Below are positions 50,105 to 59,308 of a stretch of 64,000 nt of DNA, piece after piece; position 1 is the first letter of the stretch, and each line of letters starts with the position of its first letter. The stretch covers positions 186,001-250,000 of the forward strand of contig CALNXY010000006.1 of assembly GCA_942490705.1 (NCBI GenBank), written 5' to 3'. This DNA comes from JAGRCP01 sp942490705. GTDB taxonomy: Bacteria; Chloroflexota; Anaerolineae; Caldilineales; Caldilineaceae. The position numbers and the translations under genes were made by a program. The notes under the pieces were generated by a model that was given only the letters and a program-made list of their open reading frames with translations, did no database searches and was not told the DNA's origin.

Positions 50105-50680
50105 ATGCGCGTGATCGCCGGTTCAGCCAAAGGCCGCAAATTACAGATGGTGCCGGGCGACAGCACCCGCCCGATTACGGATCGCGCCAAGGAAGCGCTT
50201 TTTAGCATTCTGGGCGACTGGGTCGAAGGGCTGCGCGTGCTGGATCTTTTCGGCGGCACTGGCGCAGTGGGAATCGAGGCGCTTTCGCGCGGCGCGGAGC
50301 ACGTCACCTTCATCGATCTGGACCGTCGCGCCATCCAGACACTACGCACCAATGTGGAGAACTGTGGCTTCAGCCGCCAAGCCCACATTGTGCGCGAAGA
50401 CAGCTTCAAGGTTCTGAAACGTTATTCGGGCGCCCCCTTCGATCTGATCTACGTAGCGCCGCCCCAATACCAGGAACTATGGCGCCAAGCCCTGCTGCAA
50501 ATCGATCAGCGCCCCGATCTATTAGCGGCGGATGGTGATGTGATCGTCCAAATTCATCCCAAAGAAGATGGACCGGTAGGTCTTAACTACCTGGCCGAAT
50601 ATGATCGCAGGCAGTACGGCTCGGTGTTGATGATTTTCTATGCCGCGGCGGAAAATCTTGAAGGCGCGGAGCCGGCGTAG
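50105..50680 (+). CDS. rsmD: 16S rRNA (guanine-N2) methyltransferase RsmD
   Basis: Methylates G966 of 16S rRNA before 30S completion. 191 residues: MRVIAGSAKGRKLQMVPG and TRPITDRAKEALFSIL are the RsmD N-terminal signature; motif I is DLFGGTGAVGIEALSRG. The catalytic motif IV, normally D-P-P-[FY], reads VAPPQY (Ala118-Pro-Pro-Gln-Tyr). ATG 50105 with GGAAG 9 nt upstream is preferred to GTG 50099. A long hairpin follows. coaD, a frequent neighbour of rsmD, is not here. Confidence 0.9.
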   Translation: MRVIAGSAKGRKLQMVPGDSTRPITDRAKEALFSILGDWVEGLRVLDLFGGTGAVGIEALSRGAEHVTFIDLDRRAIQTLRTNVENCGFSRQAHIVREDSFKVLKRYSGAPFDLIYVAPPQYQELWRQALLQIDQRPDLLAADGDVIVQIHPKEDGPVGLNYLAEYDRRQYGSVLMIFYAAAENLEGAEPA

Positions 50681-50695
50681 ACGAGCATTGCAAAA

Positions 50696-50727
50696 AGAGA
50701 GGCCGCTCCAAAAGGAGCGGCCTCTCT
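50696..50727. terminator. Bidirectional hairpin terminator
   Basis: A perfect 14-bp stem (50696-50709 with 50714-50727) with an AAAA loop separates the convergent rsmD and coiled-coil genes. The flanks are A-rich on the left and T-containing on the right (TTCATATAAAT). Confidence 0.8.
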
Positions 50728-50762
50728 TCATATAAATCATTTAGAACAAACCAAACGCCAAC

Positions 50763-51221
50763 CTATTGCCCACCCTCCATCGCATTCAGCGCATCGCCCA
50801 ACGCACCGACGAAGACATTGAATTGATCAGCCGTCTGGTTGAGGGTCGTGATTGACTCTTCCACAGTGGTCAGTTCACTGTCCAATGCGGTCTCCATCTC
50901 GGTGAGCTGAGACTGCATCTGGCGTGCTTGTTCGGCAACAATATCAATATTGGTACTGACTGAGCCAACATTTTCGTTGATCCGTGCAAGATTGGCCTCA
51001 AACACCGCCAAGCGCTCGCCGCCCGTGAAATGCAGCGTGCCGCCATTGATGATGGCCAAGATCAGCAGCGTAAGCAACATGCCAAGTATAGCTCCGCCAA
51101 TTGCGGCGGCAAACATGCTCAGCGAGTCCGTTCGTGCGTCATTGTATGCCAGTTCGGGTGCTTCGCGCGGCTCAACCGCCGACGAGTTTGCCATTTCTAG
51201 GGACTCCTGGTGTACGCTCAT
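50763..51221 (-). CDS. Single-pass membrane protein with coiled-coil domain
   Basis: 152 residues. An N-terminal cytoplasmic segment (1-35) is followed by one membrane helix (about 38-62, MFAAAIGGAILGMLLTLLIL) and an external coiled coil (about 75-150) with regular hydrophobic heptads and Gln/Glu/Thr. The start at 51221 has GGAAGGAG 5 nt upstream; the frame continues to 51290 without a site. No homologue recognised. It could be a spacer or scaffold at the cell surface. Confidence 0.75.
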   Translation of the reverse strand: MSVHQESLEMANSSAVEPREAPELAYNDARTDSLSMFAAAIGGAILGMLLTLLILAIINGGTLHFTGGERLAVFEANLARINENVGSVSTNIDIVAEQARQMQSQLTEMETALDSELTTVEESITTLNQTADQFNVFVGALGDALNAMEGGQ

Positions 51222-51617
51222 AACTCTCCTTCCTGGATACCGGTCAAAAATCGCAGGGTGCTCATTGTGATAAGTTACGCTGCGTGGCACTCATTATACA
51301 CAGATTCTATGATACAGCCAGTGCACGAAGCAGCGATGTGAAGGACAACCCAAATCAATCGAGGAAACATCTGGCTTGTGCCTTTTAGCACAAGCTCACT
51401 TGATGTCATCATACCGACTCTGGAACAGCACGTCAAATAGGCTACCATAGAGGGTGCATCCCAGCATAAAAAGCTTCAACTTTCTACACCATTCCACCCG
51501 CTCTCCCTCCTCTATTATCGGCATCCAGCCGCTTTTCCTTTGCCGACGCTCCGTGACTTGGCGAAAGAACCTGGTCTGCGATGACACGTTGCATCGCCTG
51601 AATCGTATGGATCGCGG

Positions 51618-51623
51618 TATAAT
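51618..51623 (+). promoter_or_regulatory. -10 element implying a leaderless mRNA
   Basis: A perfect TATAAT ends 6 bp before the ATG at 51630, so transcription would begin at or within a base or two of the start codon. There is no ribosome site in front of it and no convincing -35 at 16-18 bp. The remainder of the 51291-51617 spacer shows no gene. Confidence 0.55.
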
Positions 51624-51629
51624 CGGCGC

Positions 51630-52838
51630 ATGGGAGAGGGAGCGATTCAACTGGAACTGATCGACTTTTTGCGCTCGCCAGAGGCTGATAAAGCTTTAGG
51701 CGAGCTGCAAGCACGCGACCTGAGCGACGCGGCTACCTTGGCAAGACTCACGGAGTTGCGTCGCGGCTTTACGCCGCAAGAAGCCGGCGCGCTCCTGGCG
51801 ACAGCCCGCCTACGCCAACGTGCGGTCAACAAATTTCCCGATGCAGCTCGCCTCCTCTTTACTGCAGAGGCGCTGGAACAAGCGACCACGGCGGTTGTCG
51901 CCGAGCATCATGCGGAATGGATCGATCAGCACGCGGCGCCGGGCGCGGTGTTGGACCTGGGCTGCGGCATCGGCGGCGACACGCTGGCCTTGGCCCGGCG
52001 ACGCCAAGTCATTGCCTACGATATCGATCCGCTGCGTCTGCGTCTGGCCGAGGCCAATGCCACAAGCTGTGGCCTGGCCGACCGCATCGAATTTCGCTGC
52101 GCCGACTGGACGCAGGAGTTGGCGCATGGTCGCCTGCCCGCGGCAGCCGCGGCCTTTGCTGATCCCGCACGCCGCGTGGGTGACCGCCGCGTCTTTCACC
52201 TGGACGAAATGTTGCCGCCGATCGGGGCGCTGCTCGCCTTGCAGGCCATGATGCCGGCCCTGGGCGTCAAAGTCATGCCGGGAGTGGAGGACCGCGAGAT
52301 TCCGTCTGGCTGCGGCGTGGAGTTCATTGGTCATGACGGGACGTGCAAGGAAGCGGTGCTCTGGTTTGGGCAGCTGGCCCGGCATGAGCGCTGGGCATCA
52401 ATTTTCGTCGACGGACGCCTGTCCACCTGGCCGACGGCAGGCGGACAGGCGCCCGTCGGTCCACTTGCCGCCGGCATGTCCCTGCATGAGCCCCACCCGG
52501 CCCTGATTCGCGCCGGCGCACTGGCAGAGCTTTGCAGTGCACTCAGCGCGCATCTCTTCGACTCGCAGATTGCGTATCTGGTAACCGAAGAGGCAACAAA
52601 CCACCCGCTCGTCCAGAGTTTTGTCATCGAAGAGGTGGCACGCTATAGCCTCAAGGGGCTCAACCGGCGGCTGCAACGGGCGGGCATTGGCCAGGTTGAA
52701 CTCAAGAAGCGCGGCTTTCCCGTGGAGCCGGAGAGCCTGCGCCCCCGGCTCAAATTAACGGCGGGCGGCCGCTCAGCCGTCATCGTTTTCACCCGCCGCG
52801 GCAACGAGCGGCTTATGATCATCGGCCGTCGCCCATAG
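51630..52838 (+). CDS. Methyltransferase with C-terminal THUMP-like domain
   Basis: 402 residues. A helical N-terminus is followed by a class I methyltransferase core with motif I VLDLGCGIGGDTLALA (about 108-123), motif II QVIAYDIDPLRLRLAEANA and the AAAAFADPARR segment that replaces the usual DPP/NPP. The C-terminal region (about 320-395) with LKGLNRRLQRAGIGQVELKKRG resembles the THUMP-like domain that follows such cores in bacterial proteins of unknown target. RNA is the likely substrate given the domain. It probably has a leaderless transcript. Confidence 0.82.
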   Translation: MGEGAIQLELIDFLRSPEADKALGELQARDLSDAATLARLTELRRGFTPQEAGALLATARLRQRAVNKFPDAARLLFTAEALEQATTAVVAEHHAEWIDQHAAPGAVLDLGCGIGGDTLALARRRQVIAYDIDPLRLRLAEANATSCGLADRIEFRCADWTQELAHGRLPAAAAAFADPARRVGDRRVFHLDEMLPPIGALLALQAMMPALGVKVMPGVEDREIPSGCGVEFIGHDGTCKEAVLWFGQLARHERWASIFVDGRLSTWPTAGGQAPVGPLAAGMSLHEPHPALIRAGALAELCSALSAHLFDSQIAYLVTEEATNHPLVQSFVIEEVARYSLKGLNRRLQRAGIGQVELKKRGFPVEPESLRPRLKLTAGGRSAVIVFTRRGNERLMIIGRRP

Positions 52839-52928
52839 CATCAAAGCGTTGCTTCAAGTCCAACGCTGCCCGTAACAGAATGGTCGTGAAGAGAGCTCAA
52901 TTTTGTATGCAAGTTCTGGAGATACAGG

Positions 52929-53462
52929 ATGTCACAATCGCATGACGCTCAGCCCACTATGGTACCCGAATTCCGTGATGTCGTTGCCATGGCAGCATTG
53001 CTGGGCAAACGGTTGGCCGATGCCGGCCTCACCTGCGCCACGGCCGAAAGCTGCACTGGCGGGTTGATTGGCCACATCATTACCGAAAATGCCGGCAGTT
53101 CGGCCTACTTCGCCGGCGGCGCCATCGTCTACAGTTATGCAGCCAAAGAAGCGCTCCTCGGCGTGCAGCACGATACCCTAATCGAATTCGGTGCGGTCAG
53201 TCCCGAAGTCGCCCGGCAGATGGCCGAAGGCGCACGGCGCGCCTACGCTGCCGACGTTGCCGTCTCGGTCACGGGCATTGCCGGCCCCGGTGGTGCGTTG
53301 CCGGACAAGCCCACAGGCACCGTTTACCTCCATCTTGCCACCGCAGAGGGCTACGCCAGGGGCGCCCATCACGTCTGGCCGGCGGATCGCAGCGGCAACA
53401 AATTGCTCAGCGCCCGGGTCGCACTGCAGATGATCGGCGATTACCTGGATGTCAGGGGCTGA
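52929..53462 (+). CDS. CinA C-terminal domain protein (nicotinamide-nucleotide amidohydrolase)
   Basis: 177 residues. Deamidates NMN to nicotinic acid mononucleotide in the pyridine nucleotide cycle. The PncC/CinA-C signature is complete: CATAESCTGGLIGHIIT (catalytic Ser after the Cys), GAIVYSYAAKEALLGV, AVSPEVARQMAEGARR and SVTGIAGPGGALPDKPTGTVY. The N-terminal CinA/MoaB-like domain is absent, as in stand-alone PncC. Start at an ATG with GGAG-like AGATACAGG upstream. Confidence 0.92.
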   Translation: MSQSHDAQPTMVPEFRDVVAMAALLGKRLADAGLTCATAESCTGGLIGHIITENAGSSAYFAGGAIVYSYAAKEALLGVQHDTLIEFGAVSPEVARQMAEGARRAYAADVAVSVTGIAGPGGALPDKPTGTVYLHLATAEGYARGAHHVWPADRSGNKLLSARVALQMIGDYLDVRG

Positions 53463-53542
53463 AGTAGAATGGGCTGCATGATGCCGGCGCCCACGCAGCC
53501 CTTACAGGTGACGGCAAGAGAGAAGAGATTGGAGAGGTTTTG

Positions 53543-53812
53543 ATGCGCCAGGAAGTCTTGGTAGATGAAACAGTTGACACGCTGATTCGGGCGATGCCCA
53601 GTGGTGAGATTCGCCCAACGTCCTTTTTGTGGCGCGATCGCACGCGCTATGTGGGCGATATCGGGCGGACGTGGGAAGAGCGCGTGGGCGGTCGAACGTT
53701 GCGCTGCTATCTCGTGCAGACCGTAGACAACGATACCTATGAGCTACGCTGGGATCCCGCCGCGGACACATGGACGATCCATCGCGCCTGGCTCGGCGAC
53801 ATGATCGTGTAG
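53543..53812 (+). CDS. Small conserved hypothetical protein (possibly DUF6504-like)
   Basis: 89 residues, no membrane segment. Trp/Arg-rich with FLWRDRTRYVGDIGRTWEE, CYLVQTVDNDTYELRWDP and a Trp-rich end. These alternations suggest a small all-beta fold. GGAGAGG lies upstream of the ATG at 53543 (a TTG one codon earlier is not preferred). Similar short proteins occur beside DNA-repair polymerase genes elsewhere, but none is here. Function unknown. Confidence 0.7.
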   Translation: MRQEVLVDETVDTLIRAMPSGEIRPTSFLWRDRTRYVGDIGRTWEERVGGRTLRCYLVQTVDNDTYELRWDPAADTWTIHRAWLGDMIV

Positions 53813-53820
53813 ATAACAAT

Positions 53821-53850
53821 GCTGCCGGGAAATTCACGTTTCCCGGCAGC
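53821..53850. terminator. Bidirectional terminator hairpin
   Basis: GCTGCCGGGAAA (53821-53832) and TTTCCCGGCAGC (53839-53850): perfect 12-bp stem, 6-nt loop, lying between convergent genes at 53812 and 53865. Confidence 0.75.
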
Positions 53851-53864
53851 TAACATAGTTAACT

Positions 53865-56489
53865 CTATTCCACCTGAATCGGCGTGTAAACGGGATAAGC
53901 GTTCCCGTCCAAGTCCTCGATGATAAAGCCGACCACGTAGTTTCCCTCGGCGGCGATCAAATCCTGCCACACCCAAGGCGTACCGTTATAGGTAAGCGTC
54001 TGGCCGGTTTGCTGCGCCGGTCGCGCTGCTTGGCCGCTGGCATCCAGGTCTAGCCACTGTTCCGTCACCGTGAACCGATCTCCGTTCTGGGGGAGAATCT
54101 CGCGCGGCGCGCCGGCCTCGTTATCATTGTTGAAGCCGATAATCTGAGCGAGCACGCCATTGCGGAACTGCACCTCGGCCGGGCGCTGCTCGCCGTCATC
54201 AGCATAGGTATAGATGCCCTCGACCGTGTAGACCGTCTCCTCAAACGTGGCGCCGTAGCTCAGCGGCTCAAGCATCGCCTGGACGAGCGAGCCGCCGGAA
54301 CCGTCATCGATGGCGAAGACCACGGGCTCCCACTCGAAGGCCATGGTGAATTCTTCTTCCGGCCACACCGGGTAGTAGACGCCATTTACTTCACGCGTAT
54401 CCGGGCTCTCCAGATAATCCTGGTCGGCCATGAAGATTGATGCCGACGCCTCATCAATGTAGCCGACAAAGAGCTTGATGTAGCCGATATTTTCGCCGGC
54501 AACATCGATTTCGAACTGGATTGGCTCATTGGGCGCGGCGACGTCGCTCGATGCGCGAATGGCCGAGACGGATATGCCACCAGCGGCCGGCGCTTCAACA
54601 GCCTCATCGGGTGCAGGCACAGCCAGGCTTTGCGTGGCGGGGTCAAAGGCGCGCTGGGTGTAATGATAGGCCAGGAAGTCATCCCAGAGAGACTCCTGGG
54701 CAAAGCGTTCCGCAACCGGTACGTAGGAGGGAGGACCCGCCACCGGGTTGCTGTAGAGGTCCGAGTTCGGGAAGTAGATTGACAGACCGGTTGCGCCGGG
54801 TTTGCCGGAGCCGTGACGCTCGGCGACGACGACTTCTTCCAATGCCGCCTGCATGTTGGCGACGGCTGACGTGATGTTGCGGTCGCTCGTACTCTCTACA
54901 ATCAGCTGTCCAAAGTGACCCATGTCAATGTAAGAAGGCGGCACCTGGCGACCAAAGATGCTGGTGAAAGACTGGCTATAGCTGCGGGCCTGCGAGACGC
55001 CACGCGGATTGGCCTGCTGCAGCTCATAGGCCAGATTGTTGAAGCTATCCATGAGGGCCGGCACGGCTTCCAGATCGGCCGCAGTCAGCGTCGTCCCTTT
55101 TTCCAGTTGATCCGCCAACTCTGCCGCACTGGGGGCGCCAAAGGCGCCACGGTTGCCGGTCATGTCCAGACGGGCCTGGTCATCAATAATGCGTTCGTCC
55201 TCATCGATATAGGTGCGTACGATCGATTCACCAAGCTCTGCCCCGCTCATGCCGGGATTTTCTCGCAGCTCGGCTAAAAACGCGGCGTAGGCCCAGCCCA
55301 CTGCCGGCTCTGTCTCCTGCGAAACGACGGCGTAGCGCGCATGGGGCTGCAGCGCGCTCAGCACTTCCAGATGGCCCATGAGGCAGGCATCCATGCCAAA
55401 GAGTTCGAACTTATCGATGCCCGTGCGGTCGCGAATCTCCTGCAAAGCATCGTCGATTTCATTGAGGTAGAGCTGATCGCCCAGGCGCGAAGCCAGCGGA
55501 ACCTGGGAGCCGCTTCGCTGCGGCGCCGTCGGATCGCTCCAGCCGCCGGGCCACCCCATCCCATGATCGGAGAGAATCAGAACGTGGTGATCGGCCGGAT
55601 ACTCCGCCACGGCCCAGGTTACAAAGTCGATCAGCGTGTCGGCGTCGGCCATATTCTGCTCGCCCAGGTCCATCAACTCTTGAGAACCGATACGGTTCAG
55701 GTTGTCATCCTGGGTCACGTAGAAACGCTTGGTCGAAGTCCAGTTGCCGTCGCCGCTGAAGCCGCCCTGATAGCGATCCAACTGGCTTACAATATGCACG
55801 TTGCCGCCGGAACCGACCCGTTCGGCCTCATTCAGATCAAAGAAGATATCTTTTTCCAGGATCTTGTCATCAGCATCCTGGTAGAGCATGATCAGCCACG
55901 TTGGATCATCTTGCGACGGCGGCGGCAGATCGGGTGTGGCTGTCGCCCGGGCTGCGGGGCGCTCGATCTGTCCGCCTCCCGGCTGCTGCTGTTGCACGGC
56001 CTGTTCAACGGGTGCTGCCAGCTGCGCCGGATTGTTATTACCGCCGCGGCCCGAAAAAAGGAAGAACAGGAGCGAACTCGCGCCGCAGACAAAAAGCAGT
56101 GCGATCATGCCCAGGAGCGGCAGGCCGCGGCCGGGTCCGCCGGAAGGCGGGCGCACGCCACCGCTGCTGGCGCCATGGCTGCCGCCATAGCCGCCACCTG
56201 ACGGCGGGCGCGGGGGAGGCGGAGGGGGCGTCGAGGGCGGCGAGCCGCTGGCCGTGTCGCGCCGCTTGGGCGCCTCGGCCCGCTCTGTCGGTCCCCCCGG
56301 CGTGGTGCGGCGCCGGCGCTGGACCGTGACGGTCTCTTTCTCGCTGGATTGATCCGTTTTCTTGGCGAAATGGAGCAGGCTAAGCCCCTTGCTCGCTTCG
56401 CCGGAATGAGATTGGCCGTGTGACGGCGCAGAGGGAACGCCAGCTGTAGCCGGCGCAAGATGAAGGCGGTTGAATACGTGATTGAACAT
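53865..56489 (-). CDS. Transmembrane clostripain-family (C11) cysteine peptidase-like protein
   Basis: 874 residues. Cytoplasmic N-terminus (1-125) with a basic patch (QRRRRTTPGGP) and a Pro/Gly-rich stretch, one membrane helix (about 126-148), then an extracellular C11 domain: TWLIMLYQDADD start, LILSDHGMGWPGG with catalytic His and FELFGMDACLMGHLEVL with catalytic Cys. The last 250 residues form a beta-rich domain with repeated GxYxYADDGE-like strands. Clostripains cleave after Arg. Start chosen at ATG 56489; the frame runs further into the tRNA gene, which excludes an earlier start. It may process surface proteins. Confidence 0.85.
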   Translation of the reverse strand: MFNHVFNRLHLAPATAGVPSAPSHGQSHSGEASKGLSLLHFAKKTDQSSEKETVTVQRRRRTTPGGPTERAEAPKRRDTASGSPPSTPPPPPPRPPSGGGYGGSHGASSGGVRPPSGGPGRGLPLLGMIALLFVCGASSLLFFLFSGRGGNNNPAQLAAPVEQAVQQQQPGGGQIERPAARATATPDLPPPSQDDPTWLIMLYQDADDKILEKDIFFDLNEAERVGSGGNVHIVSQLDRYQGGFSGDGNWTSTKRFYVTQDDNLNRIGSQELMDLGEQNMADADTLIDFVTWAVAEYPADHHVLILSDHGMGWPGGWSDPTAPQRSGSQVPLASRLGDQLYLNEIDDALQEIRDRTGIDKFELFGMDACLMGHLEVLSALQPHARYAVVSQETEPAVGWAYAAFLAELRENPGMSGAELGESIVRTYIDEDERIIDDQARLDMTGNRGAFGAPSAAELADQLEKGTTLTAADLEAVPALMDSFNNLAYELQQANPRGVSQARSYSQSFTSIFGRQVPPSYIDMGHFGQLIVESTSDRNITSAVANMQAALEEVVVAERHGSGKPGATGLSIYFPNSDLYSNPVAGPPSYVPVAERFAQESLWDDFLAYHYTQRAFDPATQSLAVPAPDEAVEAPAAGGISVSAIRASSDVAAPNEPIQFEIDVAGENIGYIKLFVGYIDEASASIFMADQDYLESPDTREVNGVYYPVWPEEEFTMAFEWEPVVFAIDDGSGGSLVQAMLEPLSYGATFEETVYTVEGIYTYADDGEQRPAEVQFRNGVLAQIIGFNNDNEAGAPREILPQNGDRFTVTEQWLDLDASGQAARPAQQTGQTLTYNGTPWVWQDLIAAEGNYVVGFIIEDLDGNAYPVYTPIQVE

Positions 56490-56616
56490 GTAAGTTTCCG
56501 AAGGGATTCGAGACCGGGCCGTTTCAACAAAGGGATAATACGGTAACCAACAGTTGTCGACCGCAGTCAGGTAAAAAGTACAACGATCATGAAGCTCATG
56601 GCGGGCGGATCCTAAG

Positions 56617-56688
56617 CGCCCCCACCAGGACTCGAACCTGGGCACATGGTTTAGGAAACCACTGCTCTATCCTCTGAGCTATGGGGGC
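56617..56688 (-). tRNA. tRNA-Arg (anticodon CCT)
   Basis: Cloverleaf on the minus strand: 7-bp acceptor GCCCCCA/TGGGGGC, D-arm with AGCTCAGAGGATAGAGC, a 5-bp anticodon stem (one G-U) with loop TTCCTAA giving anticodon CCT, a 4-nt variable loop, and a TTCGAGT T-loop. G is the discriminator; CCA is not encoded. It decodes AGG. Confidence 0.95.
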
Positions 56689-56875
56689 TTGGGTGCCCGG
56701 CAGGCGACTCTGTTACCTTATCATATCGCCAGGTGATGCGCAAAGCATAACGCCATTTTTTCTACCGCCCGATCACCGGTTTTGAAGCCTTACCGGCAAC
56801 GCCTTGGGTTCGCCACACGCACCCTTTTGCAGTAGAATGCACGGACGCATTCTGGAGCATGGGAAAGGTCCTACC

Positions 56876-57832
56876 GTGGCAGTGGAAGAGATTCAGCGCT
56901 TTGCCCAAGAAGTCGAAGCAAATATCGGCCAGGTAATTGTCGGCAAGCAAGAGGTGATTGAGATGTTGGTCGTGGCGCTGCTCTGCGAAGGGCACGTGCT
57001 CCTGGAAGACGTACCCGGCGTGGGCAAGACGATGCTGGCCCGGGCCCTGGCGACGACGCTGGGCGTAGATTATCGACGGCTGCAATGCACGCCCGACTTG
57101 CTGCCCAGCGACATCACCGGCGTGAGCGTCTTCAACCAAGCCACGCGTGAGTTCGAATTCAAGCCCGGACCTGCCTTTACCCACATTCTCCTGGCCGATG
57201 AAATCAACCGGGCCACGCCCCGGGCCCAGGCCGCGCTGCTCGAGTGCATGGGCGAGCGTCAGGTGACGGTTGACGGCGAAACACGCCCGCTGCCCCGTCC
57301 ATTCCTGGTGCTGGCGACGCAAAACCCAATTGAGTACGAAGGCACCTTCCCGCTCCCCGAAGCGCAGCTGGACCGCTTCCTCTTCAAGCTTAGCCTGGGC
57401 TATCTGCCGCCGCAGGAGGAAAGCGCCATGCTGCTCAACCTGGGTGGACGCCACCCCATTGAGGAGTTGGAGCCCGCCATCGACGGCATGCGCACGCCAG
57501 AGTTGGCGGAGCAGGTGTGGGCGGTACGCGTAGACGATTCCTTGCGCGACTACATCGTCGCCCTCATCCAAGCCACGCGCGACCACCCGGACTTGGCGTT
57601 GGGTGCGAGCCCGCGTGGATCTCTGGCCCTCTATCGCGGCGCGCAGGCCATGGCCGCCATTCGCGGGCGCGACTACGTGTTGCCGGACGACATCCAGGCC
57701 CTGGCGCCGGCGGCTCTGCCTCATCGCTGCATCGTCAAGCCCGAGAGCGCGTTGCGCGGCCGTACAACCGAAACGATCATTGCCGAGATCGTCGAGCAGA
57801 CGCCTCTTGAACTGGGCGGCGTCGAGGAGTAG
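56876..57832 (+). CDS. MoxR family AAA+ ATPase
   Basis: 318 residues after choosing the GTG at 56876, which has GGAAAGG 7 nt upstream; earlier in-frame ATGs lack a site. MoxR chaperones help assemble or activate metal- or complex-containing proteins with VWA partners. Walker A is EDVPGVGKTMLARAL, Walker B LLADEINRATPRAQAALLE, sensor 1 LVLATQNPIEYEG and sensor 2 GASPRGSLAL, and the lid follows. The DUF58 gene 51 bp downstream is the standard partner, so the pair forms a MoxR-DUF58 operon. Confidence 0.93.
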   Translation: MAVEEIQRFAQEVEANIGQVIVGKQEVIEMLVVALLCEGHVLLEDVPGVGKTMLARALATTLGVDYRRLQCTPDLLPSDITGVSVFNQATREFEFKPGPAFTHILLADEINRATPRAQAALLECMGERQVTVDGETRPLPRPFLVLATQNPIEYEGTFPLPEAQLDRFLFKLSLGYLPPQEESAMLLNLGGRHPIEELEPAIDGMRTPELAEQVWAVRVDDSLRDYIVALIQATRDHPDLALGASPRGSLALYRGAQAMAAIRGRDYVLPDDIQALAPAALPHRCIVKPESALRGRTTETIIAEIVEQTPLELGGVEE

Positions 57833-57883
57833 CCTAGACCTAATTGATAATTGCCGATCTTCAATTGTCACTGGTCAATTGCC

Positions 57884-59083
57884 ATGTATCGCATTTTCTG
57901 GGCCGTCCTCATTCTCTTTCTCTTTGCTGCGCTGCTGCGCCAGGACTGGATCTACTATCTCGTCTATCTAGTCGGCGGGGTTTGGGTCGTTAGCCACTGG
58001 TGGATTCGACGTGCGCTCAACCGCACCACGGCGCGCCGCGACATGCTCTTCCGCGCCTTTGCAGGCGAGTACATCGACGTCCGGCTGATCTTGCAGAACG
58101 GAAGCTGGTTGCCGCTGCCCTGGCTCAAGGTACTCGAGCAGGCCCCGCTTGAACTCAAAGACCAGATTAACTATCACTATGTAACCAGCTTGGGCGGCCA
58201 CGCGACGGCTGAATATAACTACCGTTTCTATTGCAAGCGGCGGGGCTACTTCGCGATCGGCCCGCTGATCATCACTTCGGGCGACCTCTTCGGCTTCACC
58301 GGCTTGAACTGGCAGGAAGTTGATCCGCCCCACGTCACCGTCTACCCGCGCATCGTCTCCCTCGAAGAAATGGGGTTGCCGAGCAGCGCACCCTTTGGCG
58401 TCATCCGCAGCAACCAGCGCATGTTCGATGATCCAGCCCGGTTGGCCGGCGTGCGCGAATATGCCACCGGCGACAGTCTGCGCCACATCCACTGGAAGGC
58501 CAGCGCGCACGAAGACACCTTGCTGGTCAAGAAATTCCAGCCCGCGATCGCGCTCAACGTGGTGATTGCCCTCGACCTGGATCGGGGCGCGTACGATCAC
58601 GTACAGCGTGGCATGATCGGCTATAGCGAGTGGGCCATCAGCGTGGCCGGATCGGTGGCGGCCTATCTCACGCGGCAACGGCAGCCAGTCGGCCTGGTCA
58701 GCAATGGCTACGACCCGCGTGCGGAAGCCACGGCCTCGCCCGTGCCGGCTCATCACGGCCAGGGGCAGTTGATGAACGTGCTCGATCTGTTGGCGCGGGT
58801 GGAGCTGCATACCGAGGGGCCACAACTGGCGGCCTGGCTACCGCGTCAGATCACCGATCTGGCCTGGGGCGCGACGCTAATCGTTGTCACCCCGCGCATT
58901 ACGGATGAGTTGCTCTGGGTCCTGCATGGGACGCACCGGCGTGGTTCTCGGGTGGTGATCCTGGCCTGCGCACCGCAGCCCGATCATCGTGAAATGCAGG
59001 CAAAAGCTGATCAGCTTGGCGTTGTCGTCCACCGCACCATCTGGGAAGATGATCTAAAGCGCGTGGCGGAGACAAGGATCTAG
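57884..59083 (+). CDS. DUF58 domain membrane protein (MoxR partner)
   Basis: 399 residues. Two N-terminal membrane helices (about 5-20 and 25-42) precede the beta-rich middle and the DUF58 domain (about 190-240), whose hallmark is GDSLRHIHWKASAHEDTLLVKKF. The rest resembles a degenerate VWA fold (VVIALDLDRG...). DUF58 proteins act with MoxR ATPases; the pair is often linked to cell envelope or stress functions. It is followed by the cytochrome maturation operon. Confidence 0.9.
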   Translation: MYRIFWAVLILFLFAALLRQDWIYYLVYLVGGVWVVSHWWIRRALNRTTARRDMLFRAFAGEYIDVRLILQNGSWLPLPWLKVLEQAPLELKDQINYHYVTSLGGHATAEYNYRFYCKRRGYFAIGPLIITSGDLFGFTGLNWQEVDPPHVTVYPRIVSLEEMGLPSSAPFGVIRSNQRMFDDPARLAGVREYATGDSLRHIHWKASAHEDTLLVKKFQPAIALNVVIALDLDRGAYDHVQRGMIGYSEWAISVAGSVAAYLTRQRQPVGLVSNGYDPRAEATASPVPAHHGQGQLMNVLDLLARVELHTEGPQLAAWLPRQITDLAWGATLIVVTPRITDELLWVLHGTHRRGSRVVILACAPQPDHREMQAKADQLGVVVHRTIWEDDLKRVAETRI

Positions 59084-59165
59084 CCGTCGGACCAGGCACA
59101 GAAAAGGTAACGAAAAAGTTAACGAATATGTCAGCCATCAGATCCTACGGAATCGGCATTGGATG

Positions 59166-59174
59166 TGTTATAAT
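59166..59174 (+). promoter_or_regulatory. Extended -10 promoter of the cytochrome c maturation operon
   Basis: TGTTATAAT matches TGn-TATAAT. The -35 region is poor (TACGGA at 59146), as is common for extended -10 promoters. The leader is about 130 nt. Confidence 0.55.
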
Positions 59175-59308
59175 CAACGCCATTGCGAAATTGTAGAGGC
59201 GCTGCAAGCGATCGTCTCAACCGGAGCGCCATCTCACAACCTTTGTATGGGAATGCCCCATGCGTTCTGTGTAGAAATTCGACTTGGCGAGTTGACAACA
59301 AGCAATCT

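Noticed and set aside
56490..56645. N-terminal extension of the clostripain-family protein
   Set aside because: The extended frame runs into the tRNA-Arg gene.
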